A DNA stretch of 64,000 nt, taken from the NCBI GenBank assembly GCA_016125975.1, contig JAEFCZ010000026.1, forward strand, positions 1 through 64,000, read 5' to 3'. Origin of the DNA: Candidatus Nitrosopumilus sp. (GTDB lineage: Archaea > Thermoproteota > Nitrososphaeria > Nitrososphaerales > Nitrosopumilaceae). Shown here in pieces: positions 52,181 to 62,025 of this stretch. A model generated the notes under the pieces. It did no database searches. It was not told the DNA's origin and was given only the letters and a program-made list of their open reading frames with translations. Within the stretch, counting starts at the first letter, position 1, and each line of letters begins with the position of its first letter. Both the position numbers and the translations under genes were made by a program.

Positions 52181-52585
52181 ATGACTGTAGATGAAAATCT
52201 CTTAAAATCTTTAATTGATTTTATTGAATTAGGCTCATCTCAATTCACACTTCATTTAAAAGACAATTCTTACCCCTTAACTCAGGTACTTGTAACTCAT
52301 TCTTCAATTCCTGTAAACGAACCTACTACACGTGGAGGTGTATATTTTTCAGATAAATTTGCGTATAAAATGAAGGGAGTTGTTACAGATCTTTCTATAA
52401 TTCCATTACTTACAAAGAAAATGCTTGGACCAAATACTGAATTTGGTGAGTTAAAAATAACGACTTCCATAGATGATAAAGAACAGACAAAAAATGTGGA
52501 AATATCTACAAATCTAACAAACAGTGTACAAACTCCTGATTCTATAGAACTTAGTATGATTATAGTAAAATTAGAATCTGTTTAA
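52181..52585 (+). CDS. Hypothetical protein
   Basis: 134 aa ORF. Confidence 0.55.
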   Translation: MTVDENLLKSLIDFIELGSSQFTLHLKDNSYPLTQVLVTHSSIPVNEPTTRGGVYFSDKFAYKMKGVVTDLSIIPLLTKKMLGPNTEFGELKITTSIDDKEQTKNVEISTNLTNSVQTPDSIELSMIIVKLESV

Positions 52586-53130
52586 TCTACAAAATACTTG
52601 TCATATCTTTCTCTATTATCTTCATCGGAAAGAACTTCATATGCTTTGTTTAATTTTGACATTTCTTCTTCTGAATCCTCTTTTGTTCTATCTGGATGTG
52701 TTTTTTTTGCAAGTTCTCTAAAACTCTTCTTTATTTCTTCTTGAGTTGCATCTCTTGAAATTCCTAACATCTCATAATAATTTGGCAGTTCGTCGTTTCT
52801 TACAGCATCTCTAAATTCTTTATCTTTAACTGTGTTTTTTCTCTTTCCAATCTCTTCATAATCATCTCCCCAATCTGATTGATATTTTTCGTTTGTTTTA
52901 TCTTTCTTTGATTCTAATTCTTCTTTATCATATGATGTTTTTTTCCTAAGAATAATGTCTCTTGCTAAAAATAAAAATAATCCAATTACTGCAATTGTAA
53001 ATCCTCCAAATAGAATAATTTTTTCTTCATCAGAAACTTCAAGATTCATATCCAGATTCTCATTTTGCCCATAAGATAATTGAACTAAAAGTAAAACTAT
53101 CGAAATTAAAAATATACTTGCAATTCTCAA
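52582..53130 (-). CDS. Membrane-anchored DnaJ-domain protein
   Basis: YYEMLGISRDATQEEIKKSFRELAKKTHPDR, N-terminal TM segments. Confidence 0.85.
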   Translation of the reverse strand: MRIASIFLISIVLLLVQLSYGQNENLDMNLEVSDEEKIILFGGFTIAVIGLFLFLARDIILRKKTSYDKEELESKKDKTNEKYQSDWGDDYEEIGKRKNTVKDKEFRDAVRNDELPNYYEMLGISRDATQEEIKKSFRELAKKTHPDRTKEDSEEEMSKLNKAYEVLSDEDNRERYDKYFVD

Positions 53131-53139
53131 TTTTTTTCA

Positions 53140-53583
53140 CTATGCTAATCTGAAATCTTCTTTTGCTGTATTTAATACTACATGTGTTATTGTGTTTTCT
53201 ACGTTAGGAATTACAGCAAGTTCCTTGACAAATTTACTTAACCCATTTCTTTCCTTGAACTTTGCAATAATTATTGTATCTGTTGAACCTGTAATATCAT
53301 AAACTCCACAAACGTTTTCAAATTTAGATAATTCTTCTTCAATATCTACAACTTTGTCATTTTTTGCAATAATCTCAATTATAGCAGTAAGGGAATATCC
53401 TAATTTTTCGTGATCAATTATCGCAGAATACCCATTAATGATCTTCGCTTTTTCCATTTTTTTGATTCTAGATAGGACAGTAACTGTTGACATTCCTAGT
53501 TTTAATGCTAATTGTCTTGCAGATAATCGTGCATCTACCATTAAATTTTTGAGAATCTTTTCATCGGTTTCATCCAAATTCAC
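53140..53583 (-). CDS. Lrp/AsnC-family transcriptional regulator
   Basis: DETDEKILKNLMVDARLSARQLALKLGMSTVTVLSRIKKME. Confidence 0.95.
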   Translation of the reverse strand: MNLDETDEKILKNLMVDARLSARQLALKLGMSTVTVLSRIKKMEKAKIINGYSAIIDHEKLGYSLTAIIEIIAKNDKVVDIEEELSKFENVCGVYDITGSTDTIIIAKFKERNGLSKFVKELAVIPNVENTITHVVLNTAKEDFRLA

Positions 53584-53706
53584 ATTATCTATGATGAAAA
53601 AATTTATTTAAATTTTCACTAAATAACTGAAAATTTGTTTAGTTGATTAGGCATGTGATTTTTCTTAATTTTTCAAATTTAAAACAAATACAAAATCATA
53701 CTTTCT

Positions 53707-53934
53707 ATGGATAAAATTCAAGAATTAGTTTCAAAAGGAAAATCTTTCTTAGACGATGGAAATTTTGATGATGCTCTTGGGTTTTTTGAGCAGGCTCTAC
53801 TTTTGAATCAAAATGATCCTGATTTGTGGAATTTCAAAGGAATCACACTTCGAAGTCTTGGAAGATATGAAGAGGCAATGGATTGTTTTAACAAATCATT
53901 AAAAATTGATCCTCGTGATAGAAATTCTTCTTGA
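53707..53934 (+). CDS. TPR protein
   Basis: DDALGFFEQALLLNQNDPDLWNFKGITLRSLGRYEEAMDCFNKSLKIDP. Confidence 0.75.
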   Translation: MDKIQELVSKGKSFLDDGNFDDALGFFEQALLLNQNDPDLWNFKGITLRSLGRYEEAMDCFNKSLKIDPRDRNSS

Positions 53935-53988
53935 TCTGGTGTTGACAAATAGTGAATCTATATTATTAACAAAATATTATCTGATATA

Positions 53989-54483
53989 TTGAATAACATA
54001 GAGAGAATGTTATCTGAAGCCTATGAGTGTATTGAAGACGGTGATTTTGAAGATGCCCTTAGTCTATATGATCTTGTATTGAAAAATGATCCTGTAAATA
54101 TCAGTGCCCTAATTGATAAAGGAGTCACTTTGCAAAATATAGGTAGAACAAAACTTGCAATTCGTTCCTATGATAAAGCTCTACAAATTTTTCCCACAAA
54201 TATTGATGCGTTATTAAACAAAGGTACTGCATTACATTCTAATCAACAATATGCTGATGCAATAAAATGCTACGAGGCAGTTTTAAAAATTGATAAAAAT
54301 TGCGCAATGGCATTAGCATACAAAGGATTGTCTTTGGGCGAAACTGGAAAACTACAAGATGCCCTAAAACATTTCAAAAAAGCATTATCTATTGATAAAG
54401 AATTTGACTTGGCAAGTATTTCAAAAGATATGGCTCAAGATTTGTTAAAATCCATTAAAGAAAATAAAATTAAAACACAGTGA
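53989..54483 (+). CDS. TPR protein
   Basis: Multiple TPR units; alternative start TTG. Confidence 0.8.
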   Translation: MNNIERMLSEAYECIEDGDFEDALSLYDLVLKNDPVNISALIDKGVTLQNIGRTKLAIRSYDKALQIFPTNIDALLNKGTALHSNQQYADAIKCYEAVLKIDKNCAMALAYKGLSLGETGKLQDALKHFKKALSIDKEFDLASISKDMAQDLLKSIKENKIKTQ

Positions 54484-54643
54484 CATCGCCTGGTGCAGGT
54501 TCTCGATTCATTTCGTTTTCATGTGATTCAAAAAATTCTTTATGTTTCAAATTTTGATGTTCTCGAAGTTTTTCCAAATTCTCAAACCCTTCATGACATA
54601 GATAGCATTTTGGATTGTGCTCATCTACTAAAGGAAGTACCAT
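54470..54643 (-). CDS. Small C2H2-type zinc finger protein
   Basis: 57 aa MVLPLVDEHNPKCYLCHEGFENLEKLREHQNLKHKEFF..., read directly; convergent overlap with TPR gene. Confidence 0.6.
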   Translation of the reverse strand: MVLPLVDEHNPKCYLCHEGFENLEKLREHQNLKHKEFFESHENEMNREPAPGDVTVF

Positions 54644-54719
54644 ATTGTAATGTGCCTATTTGACTACTTATTTCTTGAGCCTAACTAAGGAATATATCCT
54701 GATGTGACTGCTTTATGGT

Positions 54720-55817
54720 ATGTTAGAACAATTAGTAGGTGATTCACAAGCCTTAGATCGCGCAATTGCAGGTCAGGAATTATCTTACAAAGATGGTCTT
54801 GAATTGATGAATTATGATAATTTGCATTTACTTGGAGCAGTAGCTGATGCCCGAAGAAAAGAACTTGTTGGAGATACAGTTACTTTTGCAGCATCTTATT
54901 ACATGAATTACACAAATGTTTGTGCTGCAAGTTGTCAAATGTGTGCTTTTTATAGAAAAGATGGTGCTGAAGATGCTTACACTCTAACTCCTCAGGAAAT
55001 TGAACAACGAGTTGGAATTGCAAACCAAATGGGTGCTACGGAAGTACATATTGTTGGAGGATTTCATCCAAAACTTCCGTTAGAATATTATGAAGACATG
55101 ATGAAAGTAATCAAGAAAAATCACCCTAAATTAAACATCAAAGCATTAACTGCCGCAGAAATTTTCTATTTATCAAAACTAACAAAAAATTCTACTAAAG
55201 AAATTTTATCTCGTCTAAAAGATGCAGGGCTAGACTCAATGCCTGGTGGAGGTGCAGAATTATTTCACCCTGAAATCAGAAAAGAAATTGTTAGAGGAAA
55301 ATGTACTGGACAAGAATGGTTAGATGTAATTGAAGAAGCACATAACATGGGGATCAAAAGTAATGTTACAATGCTTTATGGTCATATTGAAAAACCTGAA
55401 CACATTGTTGATCATCTCATAAAAATTCGTGATTTACAAAAGAAAACAAATGGATTCATTACACTCATTCCTCTAAAATTTAGTTTGGATAATACTGAAT
55501 TAGAGCAAGAACATCTAGTAAATAACGAATGCTCTTCTGTTTATGACTTGAGAGTAATTGCATTATCTAGACTCATGCTTGCAAATACTTTGAACAACAT
55601 TTCTGTTTATTGGGTAGCATATGGTAAGAAACTTGCTCAAGTTGCATTGTCTAATGGTGGAAGTGACCTTGTAGGCACAGCTTTTTCTGAAGAAATCTAT
55701 CGTGCTGCTGGAAAAGCAACTAGCTCCTCAGTGGATGAACTTGCAACTATGGTAAAAGAAATAGGACGGACTCCTGCACAACGAAATACTCATTTTGGAA
55801 TTTTAAAGAATTTTTAA
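54720..55817 (+). CDS. mqnE: Radical SAM enzyme, MqnE (aminofutalosine synthase)-like
   Basis: CAASCQMC cluster motif, HIVGGFHPKLP, LDSMPGGGAELF. Confidence 0.8.
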   Translation: MLEQLVGDSQALDRAIAGQELSYKDGLELMNYDNLHLLGAVADARRKELVGDTVTFAASYYMNYTNVCAASCQMCAFYRKDGAEDAYTLTPQEIEQRVGIANQMGATEVHIVGGFHPKLPLEYYEDMMKVIKKNHPKLNIKALTAAEIFYLSKLTKNSTKEILSRLKDAGLDSMPGGGAELFHPEIRKEIVRGKCTGQEWLDVIEEAHNMGIKSNVTMLYGHIEKPEHIVDHLIKIRDLQKKTNGFITLIPLKFSLDNTELEQEHLVNNECSSVYDLRVIALSRLMLANTLNNISVYWVAYGKKLAQVALSNGGSDLVGTAFSEEIYRAAGKATSSSVDELATMVKEIGRTPAQRNTHFGILKNF

Positions 55818-56119
55818 TCTAGATGTTTTTTAATGGATTCTAATTTTTCTTTTCCACTTTGATGTTTGTCTCTTCTTGAATCTATCTTAATTACAACTTC
55901 TACTCTGTTAATTCCTAAATTATGAACAGTTTCAGTCATCTGTTTTGTTGCTTTGTTAATTGTATCCATGTCATCTGATTCTAAAATGGTCCCCATAGAA
56001 TTAATTTCATATTTTAGATTATCAATTTTTTGAATTGTTTCTATTGCTTTTGCAATATAGAAACTTGCACTGGTAGTTTTTGTTGCAATTGGATAGATGC
56101 TAATCTCTGCATGAATCAT
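55814..56119 (-). CDS. MTH1187-family thiamine-binding-like protein
   Basis: AEISIYPIATKTTSASFYIAKAIETI...YEINSMGTILES. Confidence 0.8.
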   Translation of the reverse strand: MIHAEISIYPIATKTTSASFYIAKAIETIQKIDNLKYEINSMGTILESDDMDTINKATKQMTETVHNLGINRVEVVIKIDSRRDKHQSGKEKLESIKKHLD

Positions 56120-56156
56120 TCATTTTTTGTATTTGTTTGGGATTAAAAAGTTTGAA

Positions 56157-56432
56157 TTACTCTGCGGGCTTTTTCTCTGTTTTTTTTGCACTTCCTTTTT
56201 TACGTCTTGCCCCAAAACTTATCAAAACTAACAAAAATCCTACACCGATTAAAAGACCATACAATAACTGAAAAGCTTGATTTTCATCTTCTGCCATCAT
56301 TAAATCAATAATTTCTTCTTCTGTCATGCCAGAATGACCTGTTGGTGGCTCTCCAATTGTTAATCCGATAATAACTCCTGCAATGATCATAGCAAGACCT
56401 CCTGCAAAAATTCTCTTATCAATTAACACCAT
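56157..56432 (-). CDS. Two-TM membrane protein
   Basis: 91 aa with two hydrophobic segments. Confidence 0.6.
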   Translation of the reverse strand: MVLIDKRIFAGGLAMIIAGVIIGLTIGEPPTGHSGMTEEEIIDLMMAEDENQAFQLLYGLLIGVGFLLVLISFGARRKKGSAKKTEKKPAE

Positions 56433-56627
56433 TTTGATATTATTTTGAATCTATCATATATTAGGAAATTGGATGTTGAAAATTTGATTTTATTGCTATT
56501 TTAGGCATGTTTTTAGTAATATCATACCTTAAACTATCAAATTAATTGTCTATTATCATTTCAAATCTGTTGTAACTTTTTATTAAAAATTTGATCTTTT
56601 ATCAAAAAACTATTGTGTCTTGGCTAT

Positions 56628-56918
56628 TTAAAATCCCTCTGGAGGTTTTTGAACAAATACATTGCAAACAAGAGCATCCGTTTTTTCGTCTCTATATTGT
56701 ACGTTACATGAAACAAATTTTCCTTTCAATGCTCTTTCCAAATCCTCTTTTGTTTTTTCTTCATATTGTGGCTGATTAGGATCGTCAATTTTACTCATGA
56801 TGATTTTCTCTACTTTTCCATATTCTTCTTGATTGTCTTTTCTAGTGTGGCTGATTAATAATTCAAAGGCATTGTTTGTAAAAATACTGATAACTGCTCC
56901 TCCAATACCGTCGCCCAT
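56628..56918 (-). CDS. Hypothetical protein
   Basis: 96 aa ORF. Confidence 0.55.
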   Translation of the reverse strand: MGDGIGGAVISIFTNNAFELLISHTRKDNQEEYGKVEKIIMSKIDDPNQPQYEEKTKEDLERALKGKFVSCNVQYRDEKTDALVCNVFVQKPPEGF

Positions 56919-56944
56919 GTTTTTTATTTTTATTTGTTCTATAA

Positions 56945-57805
56945 TTACTTGATGGCGATACTTAATTCAAAATCTGGAACAAGATTTTTTTCTTTTGCCA
57001 TTTCAAATACTCGTCTTATGGATTCTTCACCTGCATCACCCATGTTGACTGTTACTTGATTTACATACATTTTTACAAATTTTTCAATTAATTCTCGTGG
57101 TTTTCCTCTTGAATATTGCATTGCATATTCTAATGTATCATCTAAATTTTCTAATCCGTACTCTATTGATGCTTGAAGATATTTGTCAAATTTGTGGATT
57201 GTCTCCATTCCCAAATCTGTTTTCATTACATTGATTCCAAGTGGTACAGGAAGACCATTTGTTGTTTTGTCCCACCATTCTCCAACATCTAAAATTTTGA
57301 CATTACCTTCTTGTTCATATGATAGTTGAGTTTCATGAATTACTAGTCCTGCATCGACTTTGCCTGATTTTACAGCCTCAGGAATATCACTAAAGTTCAT
57401 TTCAACATAATCAAATTTTCCAATCATTAGTTGTAGTAGTAAAAATGCTGATGTCATCTTTCCTGGAATTGCAATTTTACATTTTTTTATTTCATCAATA
57501 GTCATTTGTTCTCTTGCTGTAACAATAGGTCCATATCCTATACCGAAACTTCCCCCACTTCTCAATATTGTACATCCTGGAATGTATGCACATGCATGAA
57601 CTGAAACTGCAGTAACATCTAATTGTGGATCGGTTGCTTTACGATTTAATTTTTCAATATCTTCAATTACATGGTTTACTTTGAAATCTGGTGATGGAAC
57701 TTTTCCTGTAAACATACCATAAAACATGAATGCATCATCTGAATCAGGTGTATGTCCTACAGATATTTCCATGATCTGTTCCAATTTTGTCGTAATAAAA
57801 ATCAA
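56945..57805 (-). CDS. mqnD: 1,4-dihydroxy-6-naphthoate synthase-like (futalosine pathway)
   Basis: GHTPDSDDAFMFYG, SVHACAYIPG...SGGSFGIGYGPIV, LVIHETQLSY; true start probably MEISVGHT. Confidence 0.85.
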   Translation of the reverse strand: MIFITTKLEQIMEISVGHTPDSDDAFMFYGMFTGKVPSPDFKVNHVIEDIEKLNRKATDPQLDVTAVSVHACAYIPGCTILRSGGSFGIGYGPIVTAREQMTIDEIKKCKIAIPGKMTSAFLLLQLMIGKFDYVEMNFSDIPEAVKSGKVDAGLVIHETQLSYEQEGNVKILDVGEWWDKTTNGLPVPLGINVMKTDLGMETIHKFDKYLQASIEYGLENLDDTLEYAMQYSRGKPRELIEKFVKMYVNQVTVNMGDAGEESIRRVFEMAKEKNLVPDFELSIAIK

Positions 57806-57856
57806 AACATACTCAAAACAGATTTTCTAATATATGTCAAGAAATTATTTCAAATA

Positions 57857-58762
57857 ATGAACACGATAAAAGCTTTTGAAAAAGATATTTGCCTTCAAGT
57901 AGATTTTTTAAAATCTTTTAAAACTCAAATGCCTATTTCAAAAACTCTTCAAAAAAATACTATTTTTTCAGGAAGTGGTGATTCATTAGTTTCATCAATG
58001 TTGGCTGAATCCTTTTCTGATGGATTTGTTAAATCCATGGATCCTTTAGATTTGTACAAAAATAAACACTTGGTAAAATCAAAACATGTCTATTTTGTAT
58101 CTATCTCTGGAAACACAATAACTAATATCAAAGTAGCAAAGATTGCAAAAAAATCAACTGCAATTACTTCAAAATCTGATAACAGATTAGCCAAAGTTTC
58201 AGATAGCATTATTTTATTAAATTCTCCAAATCACGATGTTTTTACTGCCGGAAGTATCTCGTTTTTAGAAAGTGCACTTACTTGCATCTCTCTAGTCAAA
58301 CCAATAACTATCCATAACCCTTCAAAATTATTCACAAAAGCAAAATCTGATTCTAACAACGTAAAAATTTCAAAGAAAATCTATGTTTTGGGCAATTTAT
58401 TCACATTTCCACTTGCAATGTATTGTGCAGCAAAGTTCTATGAGGTGATGGGATATGATGTGCATTATTCAAAAATAGAACAATTCTCTCATATGGAACT
58501 ATTTTCAGCTAAAAAAAGTGATACTGTTGTCCTTTTTGAAGAAAAAAATACCCATAATAGACAACTTGTAAAAAATCTTAAAAAAATTGGGATAAATATT
58601 ATTCATCCAAATCTTCCTTCTGAAAAACTATCTCAGATGTTGTATTGTACATTTTTTTCTCAGTTAATTGTGCTAAATGAGGCAAAAAAGAAACGCAAAA
58701 AAGACTGTCATTTTGTCACTGCAAAAAATATTCGTAATGTAAGCAACCAAATGATCTATTGA
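57857..58762 (+). CDS. SIS-domain-like sugar isomerase
   Basis: IFSGSGDSLVSSMLAES, VYFVSISGNTITN. Confidence 0.65.
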   Translation: MNTIKAFEKDICLQVDFLKSFKTQMPISKTLQKNTIFSGSGDSLVSSMLAESFSDGFVKSMDPLDLYKNKHLVKSKHVYFVSISGNTITNIKVAKIAKKSTAITSKSDNRLAKVSDSIILLNSPNHDVFTAGSISFLESALTCISLVKPITIHNPSKLFTKAKSDSNNVKISKKIYVLGNLFTFPLAMYCAAKFYEVMGYDVHYSKIEQFSHMELFSAKKSDTVVLFEEKNTHNRQLVKNLKKIGINIIHPNLPSEKLSQMLYCTFFSQLIVLNEAKKKRKKDCHFVTAKNIRNVSNQMIY

Positions 58763-58811
58763 TCTTTTTGTAAGGCTAAGGTTTAATAGCTGAATCCTAG
58801 GGTTTGCGAAT

Positions 58812-61046
58812 ATGGTAAAATTCAAGTCAACAAGCGATGTTATGAAAATTATTAAAAATAAGGATCAGATCCGAAACTTTGGTGTAATCGCACACGTTGA
58901 TCATGGAAAAACTACCATGAGTGATAGTCTTTTAGCCTACTCTGGAATCATTGCACCTTCTGCTGCTGGTAAAGCCCTTGCAATGGACTTTGATAAAGAA
59001 GAACAACAAAGAGGAATTACGATTTATCAAGCAAATGTCACTTTGCTCTTTCAACAAAAAGACAAAGAATATGTCATTAACATGATTGATACACCTGGAC
59101 ACGTTGACTTTAGTGGTAGAGTAATTCGTAGTCTTAGAGCAATTGATGGTGCCGTAGTTGTATGTGATGCAGTTGAAGGTATCATGACTCAAACTGAAAC
59201 TGTAACTAGAATGGCCCTTGAAGAAAGAGTAAAACCTGTTTTGTTTATCAACAAAGTAGACAGACTCATCAAAGAATTACGATTAACTCCTGAAAAAATG
59301 CAAGCACAACTTGCAGAAGTAGTATCAAACTTTAATCAATTAATTGACACTTATGCTGAACCTGAATACAAAGAAAAATGGAAAGTTTCCATTCAAGATG
59401 CAAGTGTCACATTTGGTTCTGCAAAAGACAGATGGGCAATCAATGTTGATTTAATGAAAGAAAGAGGAATCACATTCAAAGATGTTATTGATGCTTATGA
59501 AAATGAAAAGGTCGACGGCCTTGTTGAGAAAGCACCATTAGCTGATGCAGTTCTTGGAATGGTTGTAAAACATCATCCTGCTCCTGCAGAAGCTGTAAAG
59601 TACAGGATTCCGCAAATTTGGAAAGGTGATTTAGATTCTGATGTTGGAAAAGCATTACTTGCCTGTGATGATACTGGTCCGACAATTATGATGATTGTAA
59701 ACATGGTATTAGATCCTGCAGCTGGACCTGTAGCAATTGGAAGACTGTTTTCTGGAACCATTAAAGATGGACAATCTATTCAAATTATTGATGAAAAACG
59801 TGAAGGAAGAGTTCAATCTGTAAACTTTTTCATGGGAAATCAAAGAGAACAAGTAGGTGAACTTGGTGCTGGAAACATTCCTGCATTGTTAGGACTAACA
59901 GAAGCTAGAGCAGGTAATACATTATCTACTGTAAAGGATATTCCAATGTTTGAAGGTGTCAAATATGTTTCAGAACCTGTTGTTCAGGTTGCAATTGAAC
60001 CAAAACATCCCAAGGATTTACCAAAACTTGTTGAAATTTTAAGACAACTTACAATTGAAGATCCAAACCTTGCCGTTAGGATTGATGAAGAAAGTGGAGA
60101 AACTATTGTTGCTGGTATGGGTGTGTTGCACCTTGATGTTGCAACCCATAGAATTCAAGATGCAAAATGTGAGATAGTTACATCTGAACCTTTGATTAAC
60201 TATAGAGAAACTGTAAAGGCTGGATGTAAGCCAATCATGGCAAAATCCCCAAACAGACACAACAAAATTTTCATGAAAGTTGAACCTTTAGAGCCTGAAA
60301 TTGCACATATGCTTAGAACTGGTGAAATCAGTGATATGAAAGACAAGAAAGTAGTATCTGATTTACTCAAAGGCGCAGGATGGGATACTGATACAATTAA
60401 GAGAGTTATGAAATTTGATTCTCGTGGTAATGTTTTGATTAACGGTACAAAAGGTGTTCAATTTGTTCAAGAATCAACGGATTCTATTAATTCTGGTTTT
60501 GATGAAGTAATGAAAGAAGGCCCTCTTTGTAAAGAACAGATGAGAGACTGTAAATTCACGTTTACTCATTTTGTTCCTCACGAGGATACTGCACACAGAG
60601 GCTTGTCTCAACTAGGACCTGCATCTCGTAGAGCATGTATGGGTGCGTTATTAACTGCAGGAACTGCTGTCTTGGAGCCAACTTTGGCAATTGAAGTTCG
60701 TGTGCCTACTGATTTAGTTGGAAACGTTGCAACTGTTCTTTCTGGAAAACGTGGCAAGGTTTTGGACATGTCTCAAAAAGGCGCATCAAGTATTGTTACT
60801 GGCGAAATTCCAGCTTCTGAGACCTTTACATTATCTGAAGAGATGAGAGGCCAAACTGCTGGACGTGCTACATGGAATACTTCTTTCAAAGAATGGACTG
60901 AAGTTCCAAAATCAATGCTAGCTACGGCTGTTGCTGATATTAGAAAAAGAAAAGGACTTGCTCCTGAACCTCCAGGTGCCAGTGAGTTCATCGATAAAGA
61001 CACAATAACCAAAACCGTACGATCAATGTTTGAAATTGAGAACTGA
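58812..61046 (+). CDS. fusA: Translation elongation factor EF-2
   Basis: AHVDHGKTTMSDSLL, DTPGHVDFSG, NKVDR; 744 aa. Confidence 0.97.
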   Translation: MVKFKSTSDVMKIIKNKDQIRNFGVIAHVDHGKTTMSDSLLAYSGIIAPSAAGKALAMDFDKEEQQRGITIYQANVTLLFQQKDKEYVINMIDTPGHVDFSGRVIRSLRAIDGAVVVCDAVEGIMTQTETVTRMALEERVKPVLFINKVDRLIKELRLTPEKMQAQLAEVVSNFNQLIDTYAEPEYKEKWKVSIQDASVTFGSAKDRWAINVDLMKERGITFKDVIDAYENEKVDGLVEKAPLADAVLGMVVKHHPAPAEAVKYRIPQIWKGDLDSDVGKALLACDDTGPTIMMIVNMVLDPAAGPVAIGRLFSGTIKDGQSIQIIDEKREGRVQSVNFFMGNQREQVGELGAGNIPALLGLTEARAGNTLSTVKDIPMFEGVKYVSEPVVQVAIEPKHPKDLPKLVEILRQLTIEDPNLAVRIDEESGETIVAGMGVLHLDVATHRIQDAKCEIVTSEPLINYRETVKAGCKPIMAKSPNRHNKIFMKVEPLEPEIAHMLRTGEISDMKDKKVVSDLLKGAGWDTDTIKRVMKFDSRGNVLINGTKGVQFVQESTDSINSGFDEVMKEGPLCKEQMRDCKFTFTHFVPHEDTAHRGLSQLGPASRRACMGALLTAGTAVLEPTLAIEVRVPTDLVGNVATVLSGKRGKVLDMSQKGASSIVTGEIPASETFTLSEEMRGQTAGRATWNTSFKEWTEVPKSMLATAVADIRKRKGLAPEPPGASEFIDKDTITKTVRSMFEIEN

Positions 61047-61092
61047 GTGACATATTGATTAGGGATAATGGGGATAGCAACGAGGAGATGCT

Positions 61093-61167
61093 GACACAAT
61101 AACCAAAACCGTACGAGCAGCGTTTGAAATCTGAACCTCCAGGTGCCAGTGAGTTCATCGATAAAGA
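61093..61167 (+). repeat. Permuted partial duplication of the fusA 3' end
   Basis: 61093-61130 matches 60999-61036 with 3 mismatches; 61131-61167 matches 60964-61000 exactly. Confidence 0.9.
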
Positions 61168-61224
61168 ATAAAAAATAATATTATCTTTTTAAAATACAGA
61201 AATAAAAAACTAGAATTAACTAGT

Positions 61225-61680
61225 TTACGGTGTTGCTGAACAAGTACCAATGGATCTAACAATAAATGTTGCTTCTAACGCTTCTCCGTCGTCACCATTT
61301 GTTCCAGTATCAGTTTCAGTGCCTAGGAAGAAATCAACCCATGTATTTGTTGGAAAACCGGTTGTTGGAACTTCATCTCCAAAAAAGAATTCATCTGTCT
61401 CTCCAGCTAAAACATCTGCAACAAGTTCTGTATCAAATACACCTTCCTCAGTTGCATGCAGATCAACTATGTCATCTGCTTCAATATTTGTCAAGTCAGT
61501 TTTTATTCCTAATAGAACAAATGCTCCATTACAAGTAATCCCTACACGATCACCAGAATCATAATTAGTATCTGTTGCAGTAATTTCTTGTAGAATTCCA
61601 ATACTAGTTGAATGTGCTGTGCTTGCCTGCTCTATTGGTGCAGATGCAAATAATCCTGCGACCAATATTGTTACTGTCAA
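61225..61680 (-). CDS. Secreted acidic protein
   Basis: Hydrophobic N-terminus and Ala/Asp/Glu-rich body. Confidence 0.6.
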   Translation of the reverse strand: MTVTILVAGLFASAPIEQASTAHSTSIGILQEITATDTNYDSGDRVGITCNGAFVLLGIKTDLTNIEADDIVDLHATEEGVFDTELVADVLAGETDEFFFGDEVPTTGFPTNTWVDFFLGTETDTGTNGDDGEALEATFIVRSIGTCSATP

Positions 61681-61773
61681 TATAGCGGTATTGGTAGTTT
61701 TTTCATCAACGGTTTCACTTTTTGAATATATTAAAGCATATCTAGGAACTCGTTTTTCAAGATTTTCTTAATT

Positions 61774-61884
61774 CTAAATCTCTGAGCATATTTTTTGAAC
61801 GTGTCCTGCGTCTTTTTTACATGCTTCGATGATTTTTTGTTGAATCTCTTCTTTTTGTTCACTAGTTATTTTCTGCGTGCCCAT
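61774..61884 (-). CDS. Very short hypothetical protein
   Basis: 36 aa MGTQKITSEQKEEIQQKIIEACKKDAGHVQKICSEI. Confidence 0.3.
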   Translation of the reverse strand: MGTQKITSEQKEEIQQKIIEACKKDAGHVQKICSEI

Positions 61885-61992
61885 CTCACACATCCTTCAT
61901 TGTTCTTGGATCTAAATGTATGTGCCAAATTTTTTTTAAACAATTAGCCTTAATCTTTTGAATTATTTTTACTCTAAAAAATTTTTTAATAG

Positions 61993-62019
61993 TTGACCTA
62001 CTAATAGTAGGTTGACCTA
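61993..62019. promoter_or_regulatory. Palindrome CCTACTA-A-TAGTAGG within duplicated TTGACCTA, just before ORF 62026
   Basis: 7-bp perfect arms 61997-62011; TTGACCTA at 61993 and 62012; ATG at 62026. Confidence 0.5.
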
Positions 62020-62025
62020 GATAAA

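Noticed and set aside
60773-61099. 108-aa minus-strand ORF antisense to fusA 3' end
   Set aside because: Antisense to a highly conserved gene; shadow ORF from codon bias.
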